This document shows, in pieces, positions 47,973 through 56,500 of a stretch of DNA of 64,000 bases. The DNA comes from Luteibacter sp. OK325. Its GTDB lineage: Bacteria; Pseudomonadota; Gammaproteobacteria; Xanthomonadales; Rhodanobacteraceae. The DNA lies in assembly GCF_003050935.1 (NCBI RefSeq), contig NZ_QAOX01000007.1:124001-188000 (forward strand), in the 5' to 3' direction. The notes beneath the pieces were generated by a model, which saw only the letters and a program-made list of their open reading frames with translations, was not told the origin of the DNA and ran no database searches. The position numbers were made by a program, and so were the translations under genes. Numbering within the stretch: the stretch's first letter is position 1; the number at the start of each line of letters is the position of its first letter.

Positions 47973-49310
47973 TTAGCGCTGCAGGGAGCGTCCCCGGCCG
48001 ATGCCGTAGTAAGCGATGCCAGCTTCCTCGACGACGCGCGGATCGTAGAGATTGCGACCATCGAAGATCGCGGGTGTCGTCAAGGCCGCCTTGATGCGGC
48101 CGAAGTCCGGACTGCGAAAGGCCTTCCATTCGGTCACCAGCGCAAGCACGTCGGCGCCGGTCAACGCGTCGTACGCGTGGTCGCAGAGGACCAGATCATC
48201 GCGCTCGCCATAGATGCGTGCGGTTTCTGTGCGGGCTTCCGGGTCGTATGCGCGGACCCTGGCGCCGGCGTCCCACAGGGCTTCGATCAGGCGACGGCTG
48301 GGCGCCTCGCGCATGTCGTCGGTGTTGGGTTTGAACGCCAGGCCCCACAGGGCTACGGTCTTGCCTGCGAGATCGCCATCGAAGTGGCGCTGGATCTGCG
48401 CGAAGAGCCGAGTTTTCTGATCGGCGTTGACCGCTTCGACCATGCCCAGTAGTCGCGCGTCGTAGCCATGGCCGCGCGCGATGCGTTCAAGTGCCTGCAC
48501 GTCCTTCGGGAAGCACGATCCGCCGTACCCCGCGCCCGGATAGATGAAGTGGTAGCCGATGCGTGGATCCGCACCGATACCCTGGCGTACCAGCTCCACG
48601 TCGGCGCCCACGCGCTCGGCGATGTTCGCGATCTCGTTCATGAAGCTGATCTTGGTCGCGAGCATCGCGTTGGCCGCGTACTTGGTCAGCTCGGCGGAAC
48701 GCGGGTCCATCACGACCATGCGATCGTGATTGCGGTTGAACGGCGCGTAGAGCTTGCGCAGGTGTAACACCGCCCGTTCGCTGGAGGATCCAACCACGAT
48801 GCGGTCGGGACGCAGGCAGTCTTCGACGGCGTCGCCTTCCTTGAGGAACTCCGGGTTGGAGACTACATCGAAATCGATGGCAGCACCGCGTTCATTCAGT
48901 ACTTCCCCCACCGCATCACGCACGCGATCGGCGGTACCCACTGGAACGGTCGATTTGTTGACGATCACCGCGTAACGATCCAGGTGCTTGCCGATGGTGC
49001 GCGCGACACTCAGCACGTACTTCAGGTCGGCGCTGCCGTCTTCGTCCGGTGGCGTACCCACCGCGATGAAGATAATTTCGCCATGGGCAATCGCCGGGGC
49101 GGGGTCGGTGGTGAAATTCAGCTGCCCCGACGCGTGGTTGCGTTTGACGATGGATTCCAGGCCGGGTTCGAAGATCGGGATTACACCATTGCAAAGCCCA
49201 TCGACCTTGGCCTGGTCGACGTCGACGCAGACAACATCGTTGCCCATTTCCGCGAGGCAGGCACCCGTGACCAGTCCGACATAACCGGTGCCAAAAATAG
49301 TGACCTTCAT
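47973..49310 (-). CDS. ugd: UDP-glucose 6-dehydrogenase (copy 2)
   Basis: A 445-residue paralogue of the enzyme at 12417-13766, with the same start ([21 protein letters not shown]), catalytic [18 protein letters not shown] and C-terminal [20 protein letters not shown]. The two are collinear but differ throughout, so this is an old duplication rather than a recent copy. It follows wza by 45 nt, so UDP-glucuronate supply is tied to the export locus. It probably provides glucuronate for the EPS repeat unit. Confidence 0.96.
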   Translation of the reverse strand: MKVTIFGTGYVGLVTGACLAEMGNDVVCVDVDQAKVDGLCNGVIPIFEPGLESIVKRNHASGQLNFTTDPAPAIAHGEIIFIAVGTPPDEDGSADLKYVLSVARTIGKHLDRYAVIVNKSTVPVGTADRVRDAVGEVLNERGAAIDFDVVSNPEFLKEGDAVEDCLRPDRIVVGSSSERAVLHLRKLYAPFNRNHDRMVVMDPRSAELTKYAANAMLATKISFMNEIANIAERVGADVELVRQGIGADPRIGYHFIYPGAGYGGSCFPKDVQALERIARGHGYDARLLGMVEAVNADQKTRLFAQIQRHFDGDLAGKTVALWGLAFKPNTDDMREAPSRRLIEALWDAGARVRAYDPEARTETARIYGERDDLVLCDHAYDALTGADVLALVTEWKAFRSPDFGRIKAALTTPAIFDGRNLYDPRVVEEAGIAYYGIGRGRSLQR

Positions 49311-49355
49311 CTGTATCGCCTGTTTAGCATGGATGAGTGAAGCCAGTCGCTTCGG

Positions 49356-50471
49356 CTATAGCTGGCGATCGCGGTCCAGGCTGTATTGCGCGTTAGCCGC
49401 GTTGCTGATCAGGCCGGACAGGGGAAGCAGCTGGCTGATGAAGCGGTTCCAGCGGGTGATGCCCGCAGGTCCGACGAAGACGACGTCGCCCGGTTTGACC
49501 GAGAACTGAGCGGCTACCGCGAAGGACGACGGCGAAGTGTTATCGAGCTGGTAGATCGACGCCGGTTTCTTCTCCATGTCTTCGACACCACGGATCACAT
49601 AGACCGACTTGCCGCTGGAGCTGGTCTGGTTAAGGCCGCCGGAGCGCCCCAATACCTGCGTCAGGCTGAGATCGCTGGTCTTGAACGAGATGGCCTGGGG
49701 GCGGAGCACTTCGCCCAGTACATACGCTTCGTGGCGATCGTTGTACGGAAGGTAGACGTTATCGCCGCCCTTGAGGTAGATCTCTTTGGAGCCCTCTGGC
49801 GAACGCGACAGGGCGTCCAGGTCGATGTGGTACTCGTGATTGTCACGGCGCAGTACCACGTCGGACAGATCGGCCAGCTGCGCGTTGACGCCCGCGGTGC
49901 CGATGGCCTGCGCAAGGGTCAGTGGTGTCACCGTGATGTTCTGCGGATCGGTCTTCACGAATGCGCCGCCGAGGGTCACCCGTTGGCTGGCATAGCTGAC
50001 GATGCTGATGTCGACCTGCGGCTTCTCGATATACCTGGTCAGGCGGTCGGTGATCGCCAGGCGCAGTTCTTCGACCGTCATGCCCGATGCATTCAGCAGG
50101 CCGACATACGGATAGAACAGCGTTCCGTCAGGGCGCACCAGGCGGCCATTGGCAGCGGTCTGTTGCTGCGAACCTGCCGGTGAGGTGAGTTCCGGATGCT
50201 CCCAGACGGTGATGTAGAGCGAGTCGCCAGGTCCTATGCGGTACGAATCGGGCCGATAAGCGGTGAGACCGGGGTCTACACCGGGCGCGATCGCACTGGC
50301 GCGGTCCATCGCGATCAGCTTCGGCGTGATGGGGATGAGCTGGTATCGGCTTCCCGTCGCGCTCTGCTTGTCATTCAACTCGCCGGTTTTCATGTGCTGG
50401 CCGGGCGCCAGGATGCATGCATGCAATAACAAACTGCACCCGGCCAGACCGAGAGTCGGCAGGAACTTCAT
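49356..50471 (-). CDS. wza: Wza-family outer membrane polysaccharide export lipoprotein
   Basis: A 371-residue OPX protein. The lipobox LLLHACILAP is followed by the PES domain (YRIGPGDSLYITVWEHPELT, then ANGRLVRPDGTLFYPYVGLL) and two SLBB domains (QRVTLGGAFVKTDPQNITVT; EAYVLGEVLRPQAISFKTSD). The C-terminal amphipathic helix (WNRFISQLLPLSGLISNAAN) would insert in the outer membrane as the octameric pore. This corresponds to GfcE/Wza of group 1 and 4 capsule systems. It is transcribed with ugd2 away from the EPS biosynthetic genes. Confidence 0.94.
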   Translation of the reverse strand: MKFLPTLGLAGCSLLLHACILAPGQHMKTGELNDKQSATGSRYQLIPITPKLIAMDRASAIAPGVDPGLTAYRPDSYRIGPGDSLYITVWEHPELTSPAGSQQQTAANGRLVRPDGTLFYPYVGLLNASGMTVEELRLAITDRLTRYIEKPQVDISIVSYASQRVTLGGAFVKTDPQNITVTPLTLAQAIGTAGVNAQLADLSDVVLRRDNHEYHIDLDALSRSPEGSKEIYLKGGDNVYLPYNDRHEAYVLGEVLRPQAISFKTSDLSLTQVLGRSGGLNQTSSSGKSVYVIRGVEDMEKKPASIYQLDNTSPSSFAVAAQFSVKPGDVVFVGPAGITRWNRFISQLLPLSGLISNAANAQYSLDRDRQL

Positions 50472-50598
50472 CGTGTTCAGGATCCTTCAGTCACAGCGCC
50501 CTTTGTCTACGGGGCATCGACGTACTTAAACCGATCAAACATTAACGACTCGGGAATGTGATTGGACATTTAGACGTCCGTGGCTTCGTTCAGGATTG

Positions 50599-50931
50599 TC
50601 AATGCGTGCCGCTGGTACCGCCCGTTCCTCCTGTTCCGCCCGTGCCACCGGTGCCGCCCGTACCACCCGTGCCATCGTTTCCCGTGCCGTTGGTGTCATT
50701 CGCGGTAGCGCCTGTTGCAGCTGCCATCGCGGCGGTTCCGGCACCGACGCGAGCTGGTGCAAGGGCGCCTTTCGATGCTTGCCGTGCCTGTTCAGGATTC
50801 GCAATACGAGGCTTCTGCTGGCTGTTCTGCGCCGCATCGGATGGGTTCGCAGGTGTCGAAGCGCGCTGGCTCTGTGCCCATACCGGCGCGGCGATGGCGA
50901 GGATGATGCTCGCAACGATCAGACGTCTCAT
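50599..50931 (-). CDS. Small secreted protein with Gly-Gly-Thr repeats
   Basis: A 110-residue protein of unknown function. The signal peptide MRRLIVASIILAIAAPVWAQ is followed by an Ala/Gln/Ser-rich middle and a C-terminal tail of repeated GGT triplets (NDGTGGTGGTGGTGGTGGTG) encoded by 9-bp repeats. AGGAG lies about 9 nt before the ATG at 50931. An upstream in-frame ATG lacks this. It lies between wza and the divergent wcaJ, so it may be an exported or matrix-associated accessory of the polysaccharide. The repeats make length variation between strains likely. Confidence 0.6.
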   Translation of the reverse strand: MRRLIVASIILAIAAPVWAQSQRASTPANPSDAAQNSQQKPRIANPEQARQASKGALAPARVGAGTAAMAAATGATANDTNGTGNDGTGGTGGTGGTGGTGGTGGTSGTH

Positions 50932-51320
50932 GGTGGTCGTCTCCTGTTGGATAAAAAAGATTCTCGACGCGCATGCGTGGATCGGATTCGTGCGCATGCA
51001 ACGTGTGTTCATTCACTGCCTTCTATCGTCGATGGTCAAGGAAATGAGCTGAACAAAGAATGTTCGAACTTCTTTTTGTGACGCGACTCGCAGATTCCGC
51101 GTCGTTGGATTGCCCGCATTTACGTGGCGGCGCAGCATCGGTCCAGTAAGAAGCAAATGCGGTCGTTATGTGAGTCGAAACCGGCGCGACGCCAGTTTCC
51201 GTCGAAAGCGTGTTGAGCCGGATGGTGTCCCAGGAAAAGGACATGCCGGCTCTACAGGGGGCACGTACCTGGGCACTCCGGCATCACCGGAAGTTGTCGC
51301 GTTGGCAGAAGGTACATGTC
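50932..51320. other. Intergenic regulatory region between EPS arms
   Basis: These 389 nt hold no convincing gene. They lie between two divergent units (the small secreted protein/wza side and wcaJ). Visible elements are two GCGCATGC-type palindromes (about 50970-50977 and 50991-51000), a near-perfect palindrome AAAGAA-T-GTTCGAAC-TTCTTT (51055-51075), and a GAACTT-N16-TCGCA promoter-like pair (51066-51092). An upstream frame for wcaJ could start at 51243 after AGGAAAAGGAC, so part of this may be coding. Confidence 0.6.
51066..51092 (+). promoter_or_regulatory. Possible sigma-E-type promoter of the EPS genes
   Basis: GAACTT (51066-51071), a 16-nt spacer and TCGCA (51088-51092) have the same -35 and spacing as the rpoE and FKBP promoters, but a poorer -10. 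The -35 lies in the palindrome GTTCGAAC, so another regulator may overlap it. The call is a hypothesis only. Confidence 0.35.
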
Positions 51321-52775
51321 ATGCAACTGACAAAATTCAATGCATTACTGGATATCGAGCTCCGTGTGAGCGATCCGATTAGTGCGACCGGCGCGGGCTA
51401 CCTTGCCTACTTCATCTGGTTCGATACGTTCCGGATGAGCACCTTTTACGCCGTGGCACTGGTCATTCTGTTGCTTGTGACATTCACCGCATCCATCGCT
51501 CTTCGGGTTTATGAACAGCCATTGGGTGAGCGTCCTCTAAGCCAGTATTGCTGCATTGCCGCATCGTGGGCGGCCGGCTTCGCAGGCTTGATTGCGCTGG
51601 CCTATCTTCTGAAAGTCGGCGAGTTTTACTCGCGCGGATGGGTGTCATTGACGTTCATCCTGGGCCTTGTATTCATGGCGCTTACACGACTTATCGTTCT
51701 CACGGCTTTGCGTTACCTGCGTCGTCAGGGTATCGGCATGGGACGCTGCCTGTTGGTCGGCGCTACCGATGCCGGGATCCATATGGTGGATCAGCTTGAG
51801 TCCAACCTCGGCCTCGGCATGAAGATCACCGCGTACGTCAAGACCAGCTACGACCATGGCGTTCCGGCGGGCATACCGATGGCTGGTTCGTTGCAGAACA
51901 TCGATGAAATCCTCGACCGCGGTGAATGGGACCAGGTGCTTGTCGCGTTGCCCGTCAGTGCCAATCGCGCTATCAGCTATACGCTGGATCGCGTGGAGGA
52001 GCGCGTGATGACGGTGAAGTTCGTGCCTGACCTGCTGGGTCGGCAATTGATCAACCACCGTACGGAAGACTGCGCCGGCGTACCTATCGTCACGCTTCGC
52101 GAAAGCCCCTTGCTCGGCCATGCGTGGATACTGAAGGGCTTCGAGGACCGGTTGATCGCCGGCGCAATTCTTCTCCTCATTGCCCCGGTCATGCTCATGC
52201 TGGCTCTCGGCGTGAAGCTTTCCAGCCCGGGCCCCGTGCTCTATCGCCAACGCCGCGTGGGACTGGATGGCAAGGAGTTCGAAATGCTGAAGTTCCGCTC
52301 CATGCCGGTGGATATGGAGAAGAACAAGGCCGTTCAGTGGGGCAGTGCGCAGACCAAGACCACCACGCGCTTCGGCCGTTTCATCCGGCAAAGCAGCCTG
52401 GACGAGTTGCCCCAGTTCATCAACGTGCTGCGGGGTGACATGTCGATCGTGGGCCCGCGCCCTGAACGCCCCATGTTCGTGGAGAAGTTCAAGGGCGAGA
52501 TCTCCGGCTACATGCACAAGCACCTGGTCAAGGCGGGTATCACCGGCTGGGCGCAGATCAATGGCTGGCGTGGCGACACGGACCTGGTCAAGCGCATCGA
52601 ACACGACCTCTACTACATCAACCATTGGTCGCTCGGGTTCGACCTGCGCATCATTCTGCTGACGATCTTCAAGGGCTTCGTGCATAGCGAGGCGCCGACG
52701 CCGGCGGCCCAGCCTGCCAACGCGACGGCAGCGGTGGCGGCCGCCGCGAACTCAGCCAACGAGAAGTCGATCTAG
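51321..52775 (+). CDS. Undecaprenyl-phosphate glucose phosphotransferase (WcaJ/GumD-like)
   Basis: This 484-residue polyisoprenyl-phosphate hexose-1-phosphate transferase starts the EPS repeat unit by placing a sugar phosphate, usually glucose-1-P, on undecaprenyl phosphate. Four N-terminal membrane spans and a CoA-binding-like domain (GRCLLVGATDAGIHMVDQL) precede the membrane hairpin. The catalytic domain contains SSPGPVLYRQRRVGLDGKEF, MLKFRSMPVD, SSLDELPQFINVLRGDMSIV and GPRPERPMF. The ATG at 51321 follows GAAGG and gives the GumD length; 51243 is an alternative. It opens the plus-strand arm of the locus. Confidence 0.93.
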   Translation: MQLTKFNALLDIELRVSDPISATGAGYLAYFIWFDTFRMSTFYAVALVILLLVTFTASIALRVYEQPLGERPLSQYCCIAASWAAGFAGLIALAYLLKVGEFYSRGWVSLTFILGLVFMALTRLIVLTALRYLRRQGIGMGRCLLVGATDAGIHMVDQLESNLGLGMKITAYVKTSYDHGVPAGIPMAGSLQNIDEILDRGEWDQVLVALPVSANRAISYTLDRVEERVMTVKFVPDLLGRQLINHRTEDCAGVPIVTLRESPLLGHAWILKGFEDRLIAGAILLLIAPVMLMLALGVKLSSPGPVLYRQRRVGLDGKEFEMLKFRSMPVDMEKNKAVQWGSAQTKTTTRFGRFIRQSSLDELPQFINVLRGDMSIVGPRPERPMFVEKFKGEISGYMHKHLVKAGITGWAQINGWRGDTDLVKRIEHDLYYINHWSLGFDLRIILLTIFKGFVHSEAPTPAAQPANATAAVAAAANSANEKSI

Positions 52776-52833
52776 GTCGGTCCGGTACAGGGCGACCGCG
52801 ATCCAATTATTCCTGGTGAACTGGGGCAATCGT

Positions 52834-53811
52834 TTGAAGTTTCTGATCTGTGGCGGTGCGGGATACGTGGGTTCGCACATGGTGCGTTACCTGGACTCGA
52901 AGCAGCACGAGGTGGTGGTTTATGACGACCTGTCGACGGGCCATCGTGAGGCGGTGAGCCCGGACGTGGCTTTCGTTCAGGGTGATATTGGTGACGCCGC
53001 CGCGTTATCGCGATTGTTCGCGGCGCATCGGTTCGATGCGGTGATTCACTTCTGTGCGCGATCGCTCGTCGGCGAGTCCGTGGTCAAACCCTATCTGTAT
53101 TACGGCAACAACGTGGCAAATACGCTGGTGCTACTGGCTGCCATGCGCGATGCCGGTGTCGACCGGTTGGTGTTTTCGTCGACGGCGGCGGTTTTCGGTC
53201 ATCCGCAGGCCGATGCGATCGATGAAACGCATCCGACCGAGCCGATCAACCCTTACGGCCAGAGCAAGCTGATGGTAGAGCGGATTCTGGCTGATGCCGC
53301 ACGGGCTTATGGCCTGCGTTCCGTGGCCCTGCGTTACTTCAACGCGGCGGGAGCCGATCCCTCAGGCTCGATCGGCGAGGGGCACGACCCGGAGACGCAC
53401 CTGATTCCCAACGTACTGAAGGCCGTGCTGGGGCAGGGCGCAGCGTTGAAGGTGTTCGGCGCCGATTACGACACGCGCGATGGGACCTGCGTTCGCGACT
53501 ATATTCACGTGAATGACCTCGCCTCGGCGCACTTGCTCGCGATCGAGTATCTGGCTGACCACGCGGGGGCATTCACGTTCAATCTGGGTAATGGCGAAGG
53601 GTTCAGCGTGCGCGAGGTGATCGCCGCGGCTGAGCGCGTGACCGGACGCCCGGTGCCGCATGAGCTCGCGCCGCGGCGCGCAGGCGACCCAGCCACGCTG
53701 GTGGCGTCCAGCCTCAAGGCGCGCGAGCGCCTCGGCTGGCAGCCGCGAATCACGCAACTGGACGAGATCCTCGCCAGCGCGTGGCGGTGGCATCTGCAGC
53801 CTGGCTATTGA
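52834..53811 (+). CDS. galE: UDP-glucose 4-epimerase
   Basis: A 325-residue short-chain dehydrogenase/reductase that interconverts UDP-glucose and UDP-galactose. The Rossmann motif is FLICGGAGYVGSHMVRYL, the catalytic residues lie in SSTAAVFGHP and PYGQSKLMVER, and the substrate loop is LRYFNAAGADPSGSIGEGHD with HLIPNVLKA. I prefer a TTG start at 52834 (first residues KFLICGG, typical for GalE) over the GTG at 52816. It supplies galactose for the polysaccharide. It sits 58 nt after wcaJ, and the acyltransferase follows 2 nt after its stop. Confidence 0.95.
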   Translation: MKFLICGGAGYVGSHMVRYLDSKQHEVVVYDDLSTGHREAVSPDVAFVQGDIGDAAALSRLFAAHRFDAVIHFCARSLVGESVVKPYLYYGNNVANTLVLLAAMRDAGVDRLVFSSTAAVFGHPQADAIDETHPTEPINPYGQSKLMVERILADAARAYGLRSVALRYFNAAGADPSGSIGEGHDPETHLIPNVLKAVLGQGAALKVFGADYDTRDGTCVRDYIHVNDLASAHLLAIEYLADHAGAFTFNLGNGEGFSVREVIAAAERVTGRPVPHELAPRRAGDPATLVASSLKARERLGWQPRITQLDEILASAWRWHLQPGY

Positions 53812-53813
53812 TC

Positions 53814-55013
53814 GTGCAGGCCAGACCCCGGATCCAGCTCGATTTCATCGATGCCCTTCGCGGGGTCGCGATTATCGGCGTGCTTCTCAGCCACGCGCAG
53901 CGCAACGTGGAGATCTACCAGGCGATGGGTCGTCCGGCGTTGATGTCGCCGTGGCTCAGTCGCTATGCGGAACAGGGCGCGCGCGGTGTCCAGCTGTTCT
54001 TCGCGATCAGTGCGTTGACTTTGTTTCTCTCCGCGGGCAAGCGCGTCGGTGAGTCGGAGCCGTGGGTGAACTTCTACGTGCGGCGCATCTTTCGCATCGC
54101 GCCGATGTTCTACCTCGCCTTCGGCGTGTACTGCGTGGCGCCGGCCTTGCTGAAAGGGCAGCAGTGGCCACCGCTGGCGACGATACTCGGAACCCTGAGC
54201 TTTACCAACGGCTGGAATCCGACCTGGTTGCTGGGTGCCAACGACGTCGTGCCCGGTGGCTGGTCGATCGGGGTCGAGATGTCGTTCTACATCGTCTTCC
54301 CGCTGGTATTCCTGGCACTGCGGAATCTCCCACGAGCCCTCGCTGCACTGCTGTTGGTTCTGGTTCTGGACGTCATCGCATGGCCGCTGTGGCTGCGGCA
54401 TGCGCCGATCGAGGATGCGGGGCTGTGGGCGCGCTACGTGTTCGTCTGGCTGCCTAACCAACTGCCGATCTTCCTGTTCGGCATCTGTGCCTATTTCGTC
54501 CTTTTTGGCCACGTGGGGCGGCTGACGGCCTTCTTCCACGAGGGCGATCGACGGCAGAATGCGTGCTTGTTCATGCTCGCTGTGGCCGTCCTGTTGATCG
54601 CGCCGCAGTGTCTCGACGATCCACGTGCCGTTTTCCTGTATGGCGCCGCCTTCGCCCTGCTGGCCTTGTGCCTCTACCGGCAGCCGTATCGCTGGCTGGT
54701 GAACCGGCCGCTGCAGCACATCGGGAAGATCAGCTTCAGCGGTTACCTCACGCATTTCTTCATGCTGCAGGTAGCGCGCAAGCTGCTGGCGAAGATCCAT
54801 GCGGGCGATCGTTTCAGTCCCGATCTGTATTTCCTCGCCACCGTGCTGCTGGCACTGGTGGGTACGGTGCTTGTTTCGAGCGTGACCTATCGCCTCGTGG
54901 AGGTGCCCGGTCAGGCGCTCGGCAAGCGCCTGATCCAGGGCCTGGCGTCACGTCGGGCAACGACGAAAGTCGATGCCGTGGAGCGCGGCGAGGGTGAGCG
55001 GAGCGCCGGTTAA
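53814..55013 (+). CDS. Acyltransferase family 3 (OafA/ExoZ-like) membrane protein
   Basis: A 399-residue protein with about ten membrane spans and the acyltransferase-3 signature: IQLDFIDALRGVAIIGVLLSH (the catalytic His at the end), FFAISALTLFLSAGKRV, YVRRIFRIAPMFYLAFGVY and WSIGVEMSFYIVFPLVFL. Such proteins O-acetylate or acylate surface polysaccharides at the inner membrane. The GTG at 53814, 2 nt after the galE stop, is the best start. The last 4 nt overlap the end of the convergent beta-helix gene. Confidence 0.9.
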   Translation: MQARPRIQLDFIDALRGVAIIGVLLSHAQRNVEIYQAMGRPALMSPWLSRYAEQGARGVQLFFAISALTLFLSAGKRVGESEPWVNFYVRRIFRIAPMFYLAFGVYCVAPALLKGQQWPPLATILGTLSFTNGWNPTWLLGANDVVPGGWSIGVEMSFYIVFPLVFLALRNLPRALAALLLVLVLDVIAWPLWLRHAPIEDAGLWARYVFVWLPNQLPIFLFGICAYFVLFGHVGRLTAFFHEGDRRQNACLFMLAVAVLLIAPQCLDDPRAVFLYGAAFALLALCLYRQPYRWLVNRPLQHIGKISFSGYLTHFFMLQVARKLLAKIHAGDRFSPDLYFLATVLLALVGTVLVSSVTYRLVEVPGQALGKRLIQGLASRRATTKVDAVERGEGERSAG

Positions 55014-56488
55014 GTCAGCTTTGCGATGAGTTCCAGGGCATTGGAAACCGGCTTGCCGTTGGCAAAGCATGCCTTGGCCAGGGCGTTGACTTCGGCCAAC
55101 GAGGGGCGGTGTTTCCTGAACTGCTGGAGTGTCCGTGGATTGGCACGCGAGGCCAGGGCCTTGTCGTTGTCCGCATAGATCCGGTTCTCACCCAGTTGCG
55201 TCCGGGTAGCCAGCTGCATGTCCACACCAGGCGATTGTGGTGATACGACGATATTGTCGTGGATGGCCGTGTTGCTCGGCACGCCTTTCCAACTGGTCGC
55301 TTTGAACACCGTGACCTGGCTGTCGGCAATGGGCTTTTCAGGAATGATGATGATGTTGTTGTATATCTGGCTGCCGTCCACGGGCCCGGAGATGCGCAGC
55401 GATGCCGTACCTGTCTTGCGCAGCGCGTCGTTGATGCTGACGTTGAAGCGCACGATCGTACCGGTGTTGCCGATATCGCCACCACTGCGCCCGTCGTTAC
55501 ACACCAGTGCCATGCCGCCGGCGTTATCGTGGCTGTAGTTGTACTGGATGATCGTATGCCGGCAGCGGAAATCGGCATCGTACGCCTGGCCGTCGGCATA
55601 GGCCTCGTGGTCGCTGACTTCGTTGTACTGGATCAGGGTGTTGTCGCAGTCGAAGGGCCAGATACCGGCGGCCGCCTCACCACGTGGCAGCACGCCACAT
55701 CGGCTGACCGTATTGCGTTCGATGAGCGCGCCATCGCAGCCCCTGACCAGGATGCAGTCGCCAGGAACTTCGCTGATGCGGTTGCCTCGCACGATCACGC
55801 CCGTGGCCAGGCCAGCGGTGCGGTTACCCGCGCCCAGGAACAGGATGCCGTCGCGCTGGCTACGCTCGATCGTGTTGTCGGCGATCATCAGGTCCTGGTA
55901 TCGCGTGGGTCGCGCGCTGCTCTTCGCCTCGATCAGGATCGCGCTGCCGCCACCCTGCTGCTTGACCGGGACGCCGTTGACGTCGTGGATGTGCAGCCCC
56001 TGCAGCACGATGCCATGGGCGATGCCGAAATCCTGGTGGAACAGGTGCACACCGGCACGCCGCGAACCAGGCTGTGGTCCGCGGTTGGAGACTTCCAGGT
56101 TGCGCAAAGTCCAGTACTCGACGTTCTGCAGGCGCACGGTGGACGGGCTCCTGCCATCGGCATGCAGGTGGGGCAGCCTGCCCTCGCCGTAGGCGTCGAC
56201 CACAACCGGCGCACCCGCCGCGCCGGAGCCCTTCGGCAGGAACGCGCCGGCGTAGTCGCCATCGCGCTTGAAGAAGATGCGGTCGCCCGGGCCGAACGTC
56301 ACCTGGTTGAGTCTGTCCAGGCTTCGCCAGGCCTGGCTCGCGCTGCTGCCGTCATGCTGATCGTCGCCCGACTTGCTGTCGAGGTAGTACTGCTTGCCGC
56401 CCGTTGCGGCGCGGGCCATGTCGAGGGGCAGGGCGGCGAGAATGCCCAGTGCCAGGAGGGATTGCTTGAGAAAAATGCGACGTTGCAC
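55010..56488 (-). CDS. Tat-exported right-handed beta-helix protein
   Basis: A 492-residue protein with a twin-arginine signal (MQRRIFLKQSLLALGILAAL, consensus R-R-x-F-L-K). The body has many parallel beta-helix turns with N-ladder style repeats (TLRNLEVSNRG, MIADNTIERSQRDGILFLGA, TLIQYNEVSDHEAYADG, HTIIQYNYSHDNAGGMALVC). This fold is typical of polysaccharide lyases, hydrolases and epimerases. In an EPS locus it likely trims or modifies the polymer in the periplasm, like AlgG or AlgX-type proteins, but the catalytic residues are not identified. It is the most downstream gene of the minus-strand arm. Confidence 0.82.
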   Translation of the reverse strand: MQRRIFLKQSLLALGILAALPLDMARAATGGKQYYLDSKSGDDQHDGSSASQAWRSLDRLNQVTFGPGDRIFFKRDGDYAGAFLPKGSGAAGAPVVVDAYGEGRLPHLHADGRSPSTVRLQNVEYWTLRNLEVSNRGPQPGSRRAGVHLFHQDFGIAHGIVLQGLHIHDVNGVPVKQQGGGSAILIEAKSSARPTRYQDLMIADNTIERSQRDGILFLGAGNRTAGLATGVIVRGNRISEVPGDCILVRGCDGALIERNTVSRCGVLPRGEAAAGIWPFDCDNTLIQYNEVSDHEAYADGQAYDADFRCRHTIIQYNYSHDNAGGMALVCNDGRSGGDIGNTGTIVRFNVSINDALRKTGTASLRISGPVDGSQIYNNIIIIPEKPIADSQVTVFKATSWKGVPSNTAIHDNIVVSPQSPGVDMQLATRTQLGENRIYADNDKALASRANPRTLQQFRKHRPSLAEVNALAKACFANGKPVSNALELIAKLT

Positions 56489-56500
56489 GGAATGCCTCCG

